Part shown: in pieces, positions 53,722 to 64,000 of the stretch
How the letters are laid out: each line of letters opens with the position of its first letter
Position numbering within the stretch: position 1 is the first letter of the stretch
Assembly (NCBI GenBank): GCA_037176885.1
Contig: JAWWNJ010000053.1
Coordinates: 1,178,001 to 1,242,000 of the forward strand
From: Favolaschia claudopus
Taxonomy: Eukaryota; Basidiomycota; Agaricomycetes; Agaricales; Mycenaceae
Direction: 5' to 3'
Length of the DNA stretch: 64,000 bases
Translations under genes and position numbers: made by a program
The notes under the pieces: model-generated
What the model was told of the DNA's origin: nothing
Databases searched by the model: none
Seen by the model: only the letters and a program-made list of their open reading frames with translations

Positions 53722-53830
53722 TCTGGGTATCCGAGACTACTTGGGCGGAGTGGGTTCACCTACTCAATGGGAGTGTTCCGACCTACTTAATCCGAGAGGG
53801 TTTTCACTCGATTAAAGTAGGTCAAATGAA
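53722..53830 (+). repeat. GAGTGGGT palindromic cluster, copy 2
   Basis: Begins GTCTGGGTATCCGAGACTAC, then GAGTGGGT, ACCTACTC and related motifs; inverted relative to 52615-52820 and more diverged. Confidence 0.5.
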
Positions 53831-54107
53831 TCTATTCCGGCCACCTATATACATCCATATCTACCGCCACGTATTGACCCATCCTACCCTCTTCATGACT
53901 TCTACCTGAGCTAGGCTAAAATCAAGAGACGGTTAGTAGAGGAAATAAGGTGAGAATAGAGCACTCACCGGCGTCTCGTGATAAGCCACATAACTCCGAG
54001 CTGGCAGGAGTCAGACGGCACGAAGCTAAGAACAAACAAGTCAGCACGACACGGATGTCGGAAAAACCCTAGTTTGCTCATAACGGATTGACCCGGATTG
54101 TGGTTTC

Positions 54108-54461
54108 CAGCTATCTACAAAACACTGGAGCGCTCCGAAAAAAAGTTCACACAACGGTTTTGACAGCTCCTGCCTAATTCGGCCAGCCCGCTCCACTTTC
54201 TCCAACGACACTCGCCCTTTCGTCACTGCTCCTGGAACGTCTCTCTCGCCTACCATGCCCTACAATACCTTCCGCTACATCCCTCCTGCACACAAGCGGC
54301 TCCTGATTACCATGGCCGCCTAGGCTGCAACACGAGGTCGCCCCGCCCTGACGCGCCAGCCGTCGACGCAATGGATCCGGCACCTACCTCATATGGTAAT
54401 TGACGTCATTGCATCAATGGGAACTTTTTTTCGGAGCGCTCCAGTGTTTTGTAGATAGCTG
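54108..54461. mobile_element. 354-bp MITE derived from a DD34E element, inverted copy
   Basis: Same termini and interior as 36164-36524 in opposite orientation, with ATG and 22 codons (MPYNTFRYIPPAHKRLL) on the plus strand at 54255. Flanking dinucleotides are TC/TC. A seven-base indel distinguishes the terminal regions of the copies. Confidence 0.75.
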
Positions 54462-54678
54462 TCAGGGGATTACAAGCCGCCCACCGGGGGATTATGATCC
54501 GTATCAAGCCGTGATAATCCGCCCACCAGCTCAGGGCTGGAAAAGCTCTGCGATAACTTGGCTATCTCAAATAGTGTATCAGAAATATGTTTCTTTGCTT
54601 CTGCAACTTGAATTGCGCGAGTCGTGTGCCTCGACCTGAGGCTCCTCAACGAAGTGCCGAGATTGCCGGGACCATTTA

Positions 54679-55062
54679 CAGTGGCGGCAAAATCTGATGT
54701 CACCCCCAAAAAACGAAATTCTCATCAATTCAACTCGTTTTCTTTTCTGTGCCCTGTTTTCTGTGGCCGGACCTTTCACAGTGCATTCAAGACGAGTAGA
54801 TCTAAAACACATGCACCCCTTTTCCATCTTAGGATACCTCAAAAATTGACACTTTTTGGGCAAGACTTTCCAACCATCTTTGGCAAAGTCCTCCTCAATG
54901 AATGTACCTATCTATCTCAATCTTGCTTCCACAGGCAGTGTATTTGCCGTGCCAATGGATCTGTGCCCTTGTCGCCCCCAGACGGAGATGGCAAGGGCAG
55001 ATTAGAGGCGGTTTGATAAAAATTTCCTTTTTTGGGGGTGACATCAGATTTTGCCGCCACTG
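54679..55062. mobile_element. 384-bp MITE, CAGTGGCGGC family
   Basis: Termini CAGTGGCGGCAAAATCTGAT, then GTCACCCCCAAAAAA, inverted at the right end and flanked by TA. Its ends are close to those of 2512-2638, but the interior is longer and unrelated. Confidence 0.85.
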
Positions 55063-55233
55063 TATGACATTTTCACACCGGCTCCACAACTTGCCTCACA
55101 AATATGAAGAGCTGTTGCGGAAAGCCTCCCACGCCTCTTCTCTCCCAACCACCACGACGACCTCGTATTCAGCTCGCTTTCGTCGTTGCTGCCACCCACC
55201 AGCCACCTCAGACGGTCCACATCATAATGCTTC

Positions 55234-58200
55234 ATGACAAGTTCTCGCCCACTGCCAGCATTCTCACTCCTTCGCCCGATTAACTTGGAGTACCGCGCCG
55301 TGGACGTGCAGCATACGACGAAGTTGCCCGCAATCAAGAATCGGGATGTCGTAGGCATGAAGAGGTTCCCTTGTCGTTCCAAGCTTGTCATAAGCTGCCG
55401 TGAGAAGCAGGGCGACGAAGATAAGCTCACCGTGCTCGTAAAACTTCATCACACGCGACATACACAATATTTTGACGTGTCGATGCCGCAAGAAGCTTTA
55501 GACATGATCAACGACAACGCAGAATGGCTGACCCCTGTTGCAATGGTTAGCAAGGTGCAGGCGGCCTTCCCTACGGTCTCTGCAGATCAGGTGTACCGCG
55601 CATGGCTTCAAGCGAGTGAGAAGTTTTGGCGCTTTGACGATGCGCAGCTGCCATCAGCCGCGAAGCTGTTGAAGGAGCAAAGGAGCATCCAGAAGATAAT
55701 CAGTCTAAAAGAAATTTAGATAACACAAATTTGAAGCACCTTGAGTTGTACAGTATCATGGCAGAGCAGGATGGTGCTGGTTTCCCGGTATCATACCTCC
55801 TACTATCGACCGCGTCATCAATCGAGCAATCAAAGCGCCGAAATGCACTCACAGCATGGGCGAAGTGCGTGCGCGATAAGTACGGCATCCAGCCGATGTC
55901 GACAAAGATTTGGCGGAGATCGGGATGCTGAAGGACGTCTGGAATGCGAAGATCAGTCTATGCTGGTGGCACCTACGCCGGGCAGTACGTACCCGACTAG
56001 CCTCGTCAAAGACCACGACCACGCCGTACAACCCCCACGTTGCGAAGATGGAATTCGACTTCATTGATCTAGGATTCATTCCTCGCAGTCAGGCCGATGG
56101 TACAGAATATGAAGGCGGCATACAGTGGTGGCAAATAGAAATTGCCGTGGCTTTTTGGTGAAAATCTGGCTGTATACTTCACCGAATGACCTCAAATAAA
56201 ATGTAGAGATGGGTACGTGATACTTTTGTACCTCTTAGATTAGTCAGCAATATATTATGCCCTGAGAATGCATCAATCATAGGATGATTTCCGATTTTTG
56301 CCATATTCGGAAAAACACAATGAACCCTCAGCGAAAAGGTGTCATAATAGGATGAAAGTACTTGAAAAACAGTCCTAGTTTCCACTTTGGTTGAATGGAA
56401 TTGACCCTCATTTGAGCTCACAGCAGCCGCTCAAAGTTGGCTATTTTCACACAAAATAGCTGAAAATACAGAGAAAATAGCTAAAAGGACCAACTTCAAG
56501 CAGCCGTTGTGAGCTCAAATGAGGTTCAATTCCAGTCAATCAAAGTGATAACTAGCATTGTTTTTCAAATACTTTCATCCTGTTATGACACTTTTTTGCT
56601 GAGGATACATTGAGCTTTTCCAGATATGGCAATAATCAGAAACTGTCCTGTTATTGATGCATCGTCAGGGCATAATAGATAGCTGAGTATTCTAAGTGGT
56701 ACAGTAGTATCATATATTTATCTCTACATCTTATTTCAGGTCATTCGGTGAAGTATACAGCAAGATTTTGGCCAAAAAGCCACGGCAATTTCTATTTGCC
56801 ACCACTGTACCAGATCTTGTAGCCCCCCCAGTGGTTCTTGGCTCCCAGGCACCGGAACGGCGGACGCTTCCAAACGGCCTCTGCATCACTATCCCTGGTC
56901 GGCGACCGTTCGCCTCGGTTGGTAACAACACCACAACTGCAGCCAGAAGCGATGTCCCGCTAGCCACGGGCGACTCTACACTCCCTCCACATATTTCCGA
57001 CCCCAGTCCCTCTCCTACGTCCCCTGTGGCCGCACAAGCATCCACCCACATACAGACCCGGCATGGAAGGGTTGTCAAGCCTGTCACCCGCTCTGATGCC
57101 GCCGATCCAAAGGACCTTGCGACAGCGATGAAAGCACGGGCAACGGCGAAACCTCCGGTCAAGCCCAAGCCGACCGTCGCCTCTGCCGCTGTACCGCCAC
57201 CTAGGACGGCGGAGAATGGTGAGACGGTGGGAGGGACGGAGGAGCGAGGGTCACGTACCTTTTGTCCCGTCGATTGTCGCGAGCCCATATTGACTATGAT
57301 GGAGAAGCACTATTGTGCTCACCCGTCTCTTCAGGGGTATGCGCATCCAAGCCCTACGGCAATTCGTCGCTGGGCAGTGTCCCAAATGTATAAGTATTGT
57401 GTCAATAACGGACTGAGGGAGGTATGGGCTTACCTCTGGGGAAACTGGTGCCGCCCGTCGCGTTGGGAGCTGTGGGCGCGGTCCATGAACAGCGAGATCC
57501 CGGTCCTCAAGACTACCATGATTCTGGAGAGCCAGTGAGTGATTATTGAATAGCGGAGAACGCGTAAGACTCACAATATGCGTAGCCTGGCGTCGTATCA
57601 AGCACGACTTCCTCCACCACTTCCACATGCCACGCTGCGACCTCCTCGCGTGGATTCTGATCGTCAAATTAGCGCCAAGTTACTACCGCAAGCTTGACAG
57701 TCTACTTACCGACACTGGCCGGTATCGCGAGCTCCCTTGCTGGCGCAAAGACTTCAAGCGGATGTGGAAGAAGCTCGATAAGACTCCGATTACCCTTCCC
57801 GTCAACCCGGCGTATCAGACGAATAGAGCGAAACTGCTCTGTAATTGTCCTTCTCAGGCAATAAACCGGTTCTTGCTGTGCAAGCACGTCGTCCAGGCTG
57901 TAGGGCCCGTGCCGCCTGTATTCTTTTTGGAAGTCAAACGGCAGCGCACCGCGCCATTCTGGACCCATTCGTCAATCCAAAATACACGGTCGTCAGTGAG
58001 CAACACACCTTCCGCTTCCATACCTTCCACCTCCAATCCCGAGCCTCCTGGTGACAGCGGAGTTCGATCTCCGAACGATGCTGGTGGCGACGATTACGAT
58101 GAGGATGAAGACGACGAAGTTATCGACATGGGTCCAGAGGATGGAGGACTTTCATTCAAAGCGACGATGGATCAGCACATCGATATGATCCTTGATTTTG

Positions 58201-58431
58201 CGAAAGGATTGAGATATCAGCGACAATTTGGCGACCAGCGAATGCTTCAGACATTGGAGAGAGACGGGGCTTCGTTCTTGCGGCTGGCGCGAGCATGTTT
58301 GACGAAGGAGAAGAGGTATGTACAGGTCGACACGAGGTAGAACACCATCGACGTGGGAGACATCAACAAGTGCCGCGATGTATTACCGCCCTAGACCCAC
58401 AAATGCCGCGGACAGCGCTCACGACGCGTAG
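55234..58431 (+). pseudogene. MULE transposase with SWIM finger, split by a MITE
   Basis: The plus strand reads KLPAIKNRDVVGMKRFPCRS, PVAMVSKVQAAFPTVSADQV, then KHLELYSIMAEQDGAGFPV, VDKDLAEIGMLKDVW and SLCWWHLRRAVRTRL (DDE core region). Later it gives REPILTMMEKHYCAHPSLQG, REVWAYLWGNWCRPSRWELW, RRIKHDFLHHF and a SWIM-type finger (LCNCPSQAINRFLLCKHVV). It ends with STWETSTSAAMYYRPRP in another frame at 58431. The order fits Agaricomycete Mutator-like transposases. It is dead: the region of the first catalytic Asp seems deleted near 55719, frameshifts occur near 55900 and 58315, one intron join (57537-57585) is off by a base, and a MITE lies at 56123-56807. Confidence 0.75.
56123..56807. mobile_element. 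685-bp fold-back MITE inside the MULE gene
   Basis: Inverted termini CAGTGGTGGCAAATAGAAAT, TA on both sides. The element is almost entirely two long arms around a short AAAATAGCTGAAAATACAG-like centre. Removing it with one TA restores GAA TAT GAA GGC GGC ATA CCA in the MULE frame. Nearly identical to 62024-62708. Confidence 0.9.
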
Positions 58432-58867
58432 TACAGCTCAACGACTTTGGATGACTTCCCATAGTACTAAATACTTTTTTTCGAATATCCGTGCTTTTTC
58501 GGAAGAGATGCCGAGGGACCCCATCGGGCTCAGATCTCATTTCCGCTGTTTTTAACCCGTACTAAAGCTTGTTAGATGGTAAATCTGAACAGGGGGTCCC
58601 TGGGGGTCCCTACCCCCTGTTCAGATTTAATGCGCCTGCTCATCAACTGAATAAGTTGAGTCAAGTTTTGGTCAAGCACTTTGGCACGCTGATATCACGT
58701 TGATAATTACTCGATTTGGCCAGTACGTAATGCTTACGTGGTAGGGTGGTTCAGCCAAAAGGTCGGTCTGAAAAAAAACAGCCATAGGTATTTTTTTTTG
58801 GTTTCCGCACACCCTTGCCAAATCGGCGCGGCGGAATCTGGGAGTGTCTAAATTGTTTCTCCGAGGG
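58432..58867. repeat. Repeat shared with 27135-27313, with hairpin
   Basis: 58462-58651 matches 27135-27313 and contains the clean hairpin AATCTGAACAGGGGGT ... ACCCCCTGTTCAGATT (58579-58626). The rest has no recognised feature. Confidence 0.7.
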
Positions 58868-58955
58868 TGGGGGCTGCAGGATTTGAACCTGCGACCTTGG
58901 CAGTGTGCGCGTGGTCGACCTTAGGGGATGGTTACCGCTGTGCCATCCAACCCCC
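58868..58955 (-). tRNA. tRNA-like sequence, anticodon arm not resolved
   Basis: Minus strand: acceptor GGGGGTT pairs with AGCCCCC, D-stem ATGG/CCAT, T-arm GCAGG-TTCAAAT-CCTGC, with a perfect A box (TGGCACAGCGG) and B box (GGTTCAAATCC). The ~88-nt length leaves an extended middle (perhaps intron or variable arm) in which no good anticodon stem could be drawn. Possibly an intron-containing tRNA or a tRNA-derived repeat. It lies ~52 bp from the poly(A) end of the LINE at 59008. Confidence 0.5.
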
Positions 58956-59006
58956 CTGCATTTGGGGACGTCGGGCTTTCGATGGGACAAATTGCTCGTC
59001 GATAAT

Positions 59007-59038
<32 letters not shown>

Positions 59039-60748
59039 GGCGTTCATAACGATACTCAGTCAGCAGATGCATCCCAAGTCGTCCGCATGTGTCTCTGGCG
59101 GTTAACCAGACGTTGCCGGGGAAGATGTCCAGGAGGAAATGCCAATTACGCACGGAAATACCAGTGTGGGACTCCAGCCGGTGAGAATGCTATCCGATTC
59201 CAATTTTTTCGTCAAATGGCTGTATACCCACTAAAACCCCCTTCTCGTGAGTCCAGTCATCCGGCATAGCGTCTTCGTTCATCAACAACCCGCTCCACGT
59301 ATTCAAAACGAGTTGCTTCTGAAGGGCCAATTTGCCAAATTTACGTCGGTCTGTTAATATCACATCACGCTTTAGCGACCAATTGACCGACCGCAACCAT
59401 TGGTTGTGAATAGCCTTCATTGAGTGAGTTTTCCCTGGATTTGTAAGTACTCGATCGACCCGAAGTCTCCAAATCTCATGCCAAGCTACTGAAACCAGTA
59501 TTGCAAACAGACGTCCTTTTCCTCGGTCGAGCCTCCCTTTTACTGTCTTGAAACGGACGGTGTTGCAGCCCAAAATAAGTCCCCAATTCAAGTTAGGCCA
59601 CTCATTGAATTTCTTATACCACAGCTGCCGCGTCAGAGACCATACAGTACCCTGATCAGGAGCACTGCATTCGAGAGCTATGTGTTCGAGGGACTCGGGT
59701 ACGTTGCAAATATGGCACTGGCCATAAATCTCCGAGTTTGGGATATGATCCCAGAATTCACCTACGCGAAAGATGTTATGTATACATTTCCAGTAAAATT
59801 CTCGCGTCAAACGCTGGAATTGAGCTGATCGGATCGAGAGCCATATTGCTTCGTCTGTCGGTGAGAAATCTGATAGCTCATTAACCGCGTACCGAATTCG
59901 TTCTAGGTTGACAAAAGTCCCTTTGCGTCGGGGAACCTTGGATAAATTCCGAATGATTTTGGTAAAAGTTCGTTGCGAGCCTTGTTGTAGAGGCATCCCA
60001 GGCAACTGGAACATAACATCAATGTCCGTGTCGATCTCGACGTCGGAGAGGCACATTCCTTCTCTGTTTTTCATCGGGTAAGATTTCACCCTCATGAACT
60101 GTACTTGAGCTGCATGCTCTTTCAACGCAGCAAACACTGCCCTAATCAACGGAAAGCTCTTATTTAACAGATCATATTCAATGCTAGCTCGGTTTTGAAT
60201 CAAAGTTCGAGCAAGGAAATCTGAGGTTGAACAGAAAAGGAGAGGCTGATTCTTCGCACAGGACTGTAAGGAGAGGAGCACACCACCTAGTAGCGCGTTA
60301 TCAAACGATAGCTGGATGGAACTCTGGTCAAAGGTCATATTCACCAAGTTGTATTCATTGATTTGATGTTCAATCGATGTCATTATTCCGACGCGGATTT
60401 CGGCATTCGATTCTCCGGGACGAATGATCGTCGGGGCCAAAGTGATTGTTTTTAGAGCAGGGACTCCCCCCTGAGATGAAATTCTTCTGCTCGGAATTTG
60501 AACTAATGGGTCTTCAAAGGCAAAGATTCTAAACCCATCCTGTAAGCTTGTCAATGCAAGTCTTGGGTCGAAGTATTTAGGCTCGTTCACAGCTACTGTC
60601 TTTTGGTTCAGAGCAATTTCCTCGTGTGTTAACTGGAACTGTTCCAGAACATCTTGCCCATTGACGGACGGCCTCCATTTTGGATGCAAACAACCGATGA
60701 GTAGATTCGCCACTTTGATACATTTTCCAGGATTTTTACATCGCAATA

Positions 60749-60957
60749 GAGGGTTTGCGAAGAGCCATTGGAGCCATTGAATGGCTACCGATTTCCGTAT
60801 TAGGAAAGTTTGATGGGCTAAACTTTTATGTCGAAGTCAAGAAGAGCTATTTGGAATGAAAATTGGATGCTCAGACCGGGGGTAGCTTTCGTCAATACGC
60901 CGGAATTCGGGCACTTGCGTAGCCATTAGCCATTCAATGGCTGCATCGCAAACAGGC
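60749..60957. mobile_element. 209-bp MITE, GTTTGCGA family, inside LINE ORF2
   Basis: Flanked by TA, nearly identical to 41617-41827. It sits between codons for CRRDREEL and RCKNPGKC of the LINE, a Cys-rich segment. Confidence 0.85.
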
Positions 60958-62023
60958 TAATTCTTCACGATCGCGCCGACATAGCACACACGCGCAATTT
61001 TGTCGACTGATACCCGATGGGTTCACAGTATGAGGCTTTCGCAGATCCAAGGTTCTGCGTGTTGCAATCACCAGAACATCCTCCACTGTTCGGACTCCAT
61101 GATTTGAACGGAGACATTCGCAAGCACGGCGTCGGCAGGCATTGTCATAGTCTTCCTTCCGAACACCGGGATGCCTCCATATTGGCATTTTAAGCTTGAC
61201 TTCTCGGCTTATCGTCAACGCGTTGAAAGAAAGTTCATATTTCTGAGCGGTTGTAATCATTGTCTTTATTTGTTGGGGTAACGGTGTCGTCGAAGAAATC
61301 GGTAGATGGATATTTTGGAGGAACACATTTGCAACCTTTCCGCGCGGAACCTTCAGATAGCTAGATTCCAGCCATTGTTTCAGCACAAAATCAACCAAAT
61401 AGCACCAACGTGGTCTTTCGGCATCCGACAGTAAGTATCTTTGTAGATTCCACAAATCAATTGCTTCATTGCGGGCGACGACATTGAGAATCTGCTTCCC
61501 GCCATTCGCAATATCAAGGGACATAGCAGCCCGTGACACTCGAGCCCGTTTTCCGTCCCAGAGAAAGTCATTTATGAGTTGTTCAAGAGTTTCCTCGACG
61601 CTTTTAGGCATTCCCTGAACTCTGGTCAGATATTGGGACCTACCTCCGACGGACATATTAATTATATGCCGCTTTTCCTCGAGGGAAGGTTTCGTTATAC
61701 TCCAACGTTCGAGATCGTTTCGGATTTTGTCTATTATTGACGGCCACGGAGTCAAATACTGGACAGAGTTTCCAATCCAGGCCCCAAGTAGGCGGCAGGT
61801 TTCGCCGTCAGCTACAATCTTAATGTTCGACTCAATCTCCCCTGTACGCATTTGAGAATTGAATCGCCGTTCAGCGACGACCTTGGCACGAAATTCAGGG
61901 CGGCCAAAAGGCAGGATAACCGTCTTGCTGTGGTTGAATTTAGCGGAGGATGCTGTGCACCATAGGTTCAAAACCGACCACAGCTTGCACCATGAATCGG
62001 TAGACGACAAGTAAATCGTTGTA

Positions 62024-62708
62024 CAGTGGTGGCAAATAGAAATTGCCGTGGCTTTTTGATGAAAATCTGGCTGTATACTTCACCGAATGACCTCAAATAA
62101 AATGTAGAGATAGGTATGTGATACTTTTGTACCTCTTAGATCAGTCAGCAATATATTATGCCCTGAGAATGCATCAATCATAGGATGATTTCCGATTTTT
62201 GCCATATTCGGAAAAACACAATGAAATCTCAGGTAAAAGGTGTCATAATAGGATGAAAGTACTTAAAAAACAGTCCTAGTTTCCACTTTGGTTGAATGGA
62301 ATTGACCCTGATTTGAGCTCACAGCAGCCGCTCAAAGTTGGCTATTTTCACACAAAATAGCTGAAAATGCAGAGAAAATAGCTAAAAGGACCAACTTCAA
62401 GCAGCCGTTGTGAGCTCAAATGAGGTTCAATTCCAGTCAATCAAAGTGATAACTAGCATTGTTTTTCAAGTACTTTCATCCTGTTATGACACTTTTTTGC
62501 TGAGGATACATTGAGCTTTTCCAGATATGGCAATAATCAGAAACTGTCCTGTTATTGATGCATCGTCAGGGCATAATAGATAGCTGAGTATTCTAAGTGG
62601 TACAGTAGTATCATATATTTATCTCTACATCTTATTTCAGGTCATTCGGTGAAGTATACAGCAAGATTTTGGCCAAAAAGCCACGGCAATTTCTATTTGC
62701 CACCACTG
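62024..62708. mobile_element. 685-bp fold-back MITE at the RT catalytic motif
   Basis: Same length as, and nearly identical to, 56123-56807; TA at both sides. On the LINE strand the insertion follows the codons of FADD directly. Confidence 0.9.
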
Positions 62709-64000
62709 TATCGTCGGCAAATAAGGAACATACCAGGTTCCTATCAGTTTCCGGAATCACTATCCCTTTGAGTTCAGCATTTCGAAGCTGGCATGCAAGG
62801 GGTTCAATTGCCAAATTGAAAAGGAGGCATGAGAGAGGATCACCTTGCCTAACTCCTCGAAGAACTATAAATGGGTCGCTAAGCATACCGTTTACCATTA
62901 CGACCGTGTTAGCATTTGTATACAGAGCCTTTATTAACTTGCAAAATCTGTCTGGGAAGTGCATATGGCCCAATACGCGGAGCAGATAATCGTGGTTGAT
63001 CTTGTCATATGCCTTTTCTTGGTCCAATGCTATCATGACGCCGTCTTCGTTCGCTGCTTCGGCATAATTCAGGAGGAATTTTGCGAGTTTCACTTGATCT
63101 TCAATTTTCCTCCCTTTCATAAATCCAGCCTGGTCGGGATGAACAAGGGCAGGGGCAACATCCATCAATCTGAGTGAATATGATTTTGTGAGCAGTTTGT
63201 AATCCGTGTTGAGCAGAGTAACAGGTCTATAGTTACTGATTAAAGACTTGTCACCTTTCTTGTAGAGTGGACAGAGCCAACCGTCGTTGAACTTCGTTCC
63301 TAGAATTATATCACGGACACCGATGTGCCTCGTAGAGACGCACCAATAGACCGAGGAGGTTGAAACTTTCGTCTGAAGAGCCCTTGCTCGATAGATACCG
63401 AATATCTAATATTTTAAAAAATTCATATGAAATGCCGTCGAGTCCAGGCGATTTCCCGTTCTTAGATAGTCTGAGGGCGGTTCGCAGGTCGTCTTCAGTC
63501 AAGGGCTTATTCATTAGGTCGTGTTGTTTTTCGGTCAACCGCACGTTACACTGTTCAAGGACAATTTCGGTCGCCATAAGCCTGCTATACTCATCTGGTA
63601 TGTCTTTTCTCTGAATCTCATCGTGATAGTTGCGAGCCATTCGGGCCATTCGTTTGGGCCAATTTTCAGAGCGGGGCTCTGGCTCGGTGACGTCAGGTAT
63701 CGAGTGCTTGAATTCGTGAATGATTTCTCGTGGATGGTAGCCTTTGGCAGAGTTTGTCCATAAAGTGGTTCGTAAAGTCTCACCTTCGATATCGTAACGT
63801 GCGCCAGAGGCTGCTTTCTTCGATTCTGCTCTGTCTTTGTGGGCGTCTTCAATTTTGCTTTCGAGGACTTGAATAATTTCCCAGCGGTCGGCGAGAGGTA
63901 TATCGTTATCATGTATGATCATCCGGAGCTGAGCTTTCCAGGTGCGAATATTCTGGGTAAATTCGTCAGTTATGAATCGGGTACAGTGTTTTCCAAACGT

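Larger units (their letters stand above)
59008..64000 (-). mobile_element. LINE, minus strand, truncated by window end
   Basis: The 3' end is a run of 30 T on the plus strand (59008-59037), i.e. a poly(A) tail of the minus-strand element. ORF2 occupies the rest and continues past 64000. Two MITEs are nested in it (60749-60957, 62024-62708). Confidence 0.85.
59190..64000 (-). pseudogene. LINE ORF2: reverse transcriptase and zf-RVT, interrupted
   Basis: From the window end the minus strand reads NGKSPGLDGISYEFFKIL, then ISNYRPVTLLNTDYKLLTK, PDQAGFMKGRKIEDQV, MIALDQEKAYDKINHDYL (catalytic Asp), GVRQGDPLSCLLFNLAIEPL and LVCSLFADD (catalytic pair), then the thumb. The C-terminal zf-RVT-like region has CHICNVPESLEHIALEC. 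It stops at 59190. The order fits Tad/jockey-type LINEs; the endonuclease would lie beyond 64000. A frameshift near 63320 and the two MITEs break the frame; without the MITEs the frame would be continuous across both sites, so they inserted into an otherwise open region. Confidence 0.85.

Overview
The window looks like a transposon-rich, probably heterochromatic stretch of an Agaricomycete (Basidiomycota) nuclear genome. The evidence is short 45-65 bp GT-AG introns in almost every recognisable gene, and families typical of mushroom-forming fungi: SWIM-finger MULE transposases, DIRS-like retroelements, Tad/jockey-like LINEs, an alpha-kinase, a DUF6532-like gene, F-box/LRR and MYND-associated proteins. 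No bacterial operon structure, rRNA or CRISPR array was seen. Most host-type genes are fragments or carry frameshifts. Family names are from memory of the families, not from a database search.

Layout. 1-2.5 kb: unassigned, perhaps LTR-retroelement flank. 2.8-5.9 kb: decayed DIRS-like retroelement (minus strand). 6.6-7.2 kb: pogo-like TIR and a small intact ORF. 8.3-13.1 kb: a nest of three elements, the innermost an apparently intact two-gene DNA transposon. 13.5 kb: tRNA-like sequence. 14.4-15.6 kb: broken F-box/LRR gene. 16.5-17.3 kb: MYND-family-like gene. 18.1-20.7 kb: Ty3/gypsy pol remnant. 20.7-22.8 kb and 29.8-34.3 kb: two near-identical, oppositely oriented, complementary halves of a second two-gene transposon, the latter split by a LINE. 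23.3-24.0 kb: copia RNase H remnant. 34.7-46.8 kb: remnants of a BED/hAT protein, an MRG-domain gene, a DUF6532-like gene, an alpha-kinase and an integrase-like gene among MITEs. 47-48.4 kb: LINE ORF1. 48.4-55 kb: dense MITEs and fold-back repeats. 55.2-58.4 kb: MULE transposase split by a 685-bp MITE. 59.0-64.0 kb: LINE ORF2 split by two MITEs and continuing past the window end.

The most interesting system is the two-gene transposon. A Tc1-type DD34E transposase is encoded convergently with a second multi-exon protein: charged N-terminus, ubiquitin/PB1-like domain, small Cys/His motif and SAM-like C-terminal domain. Two divergent subfamilies occur here (9165-12990, and the 20.7/29.8 kb copies), and the partner gene keeps the same intron positions in both. 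In the first element the two start codons lie at the inner ends of ~420-bp near-identical inverted repeats, so both genes could use copies of one promoter.
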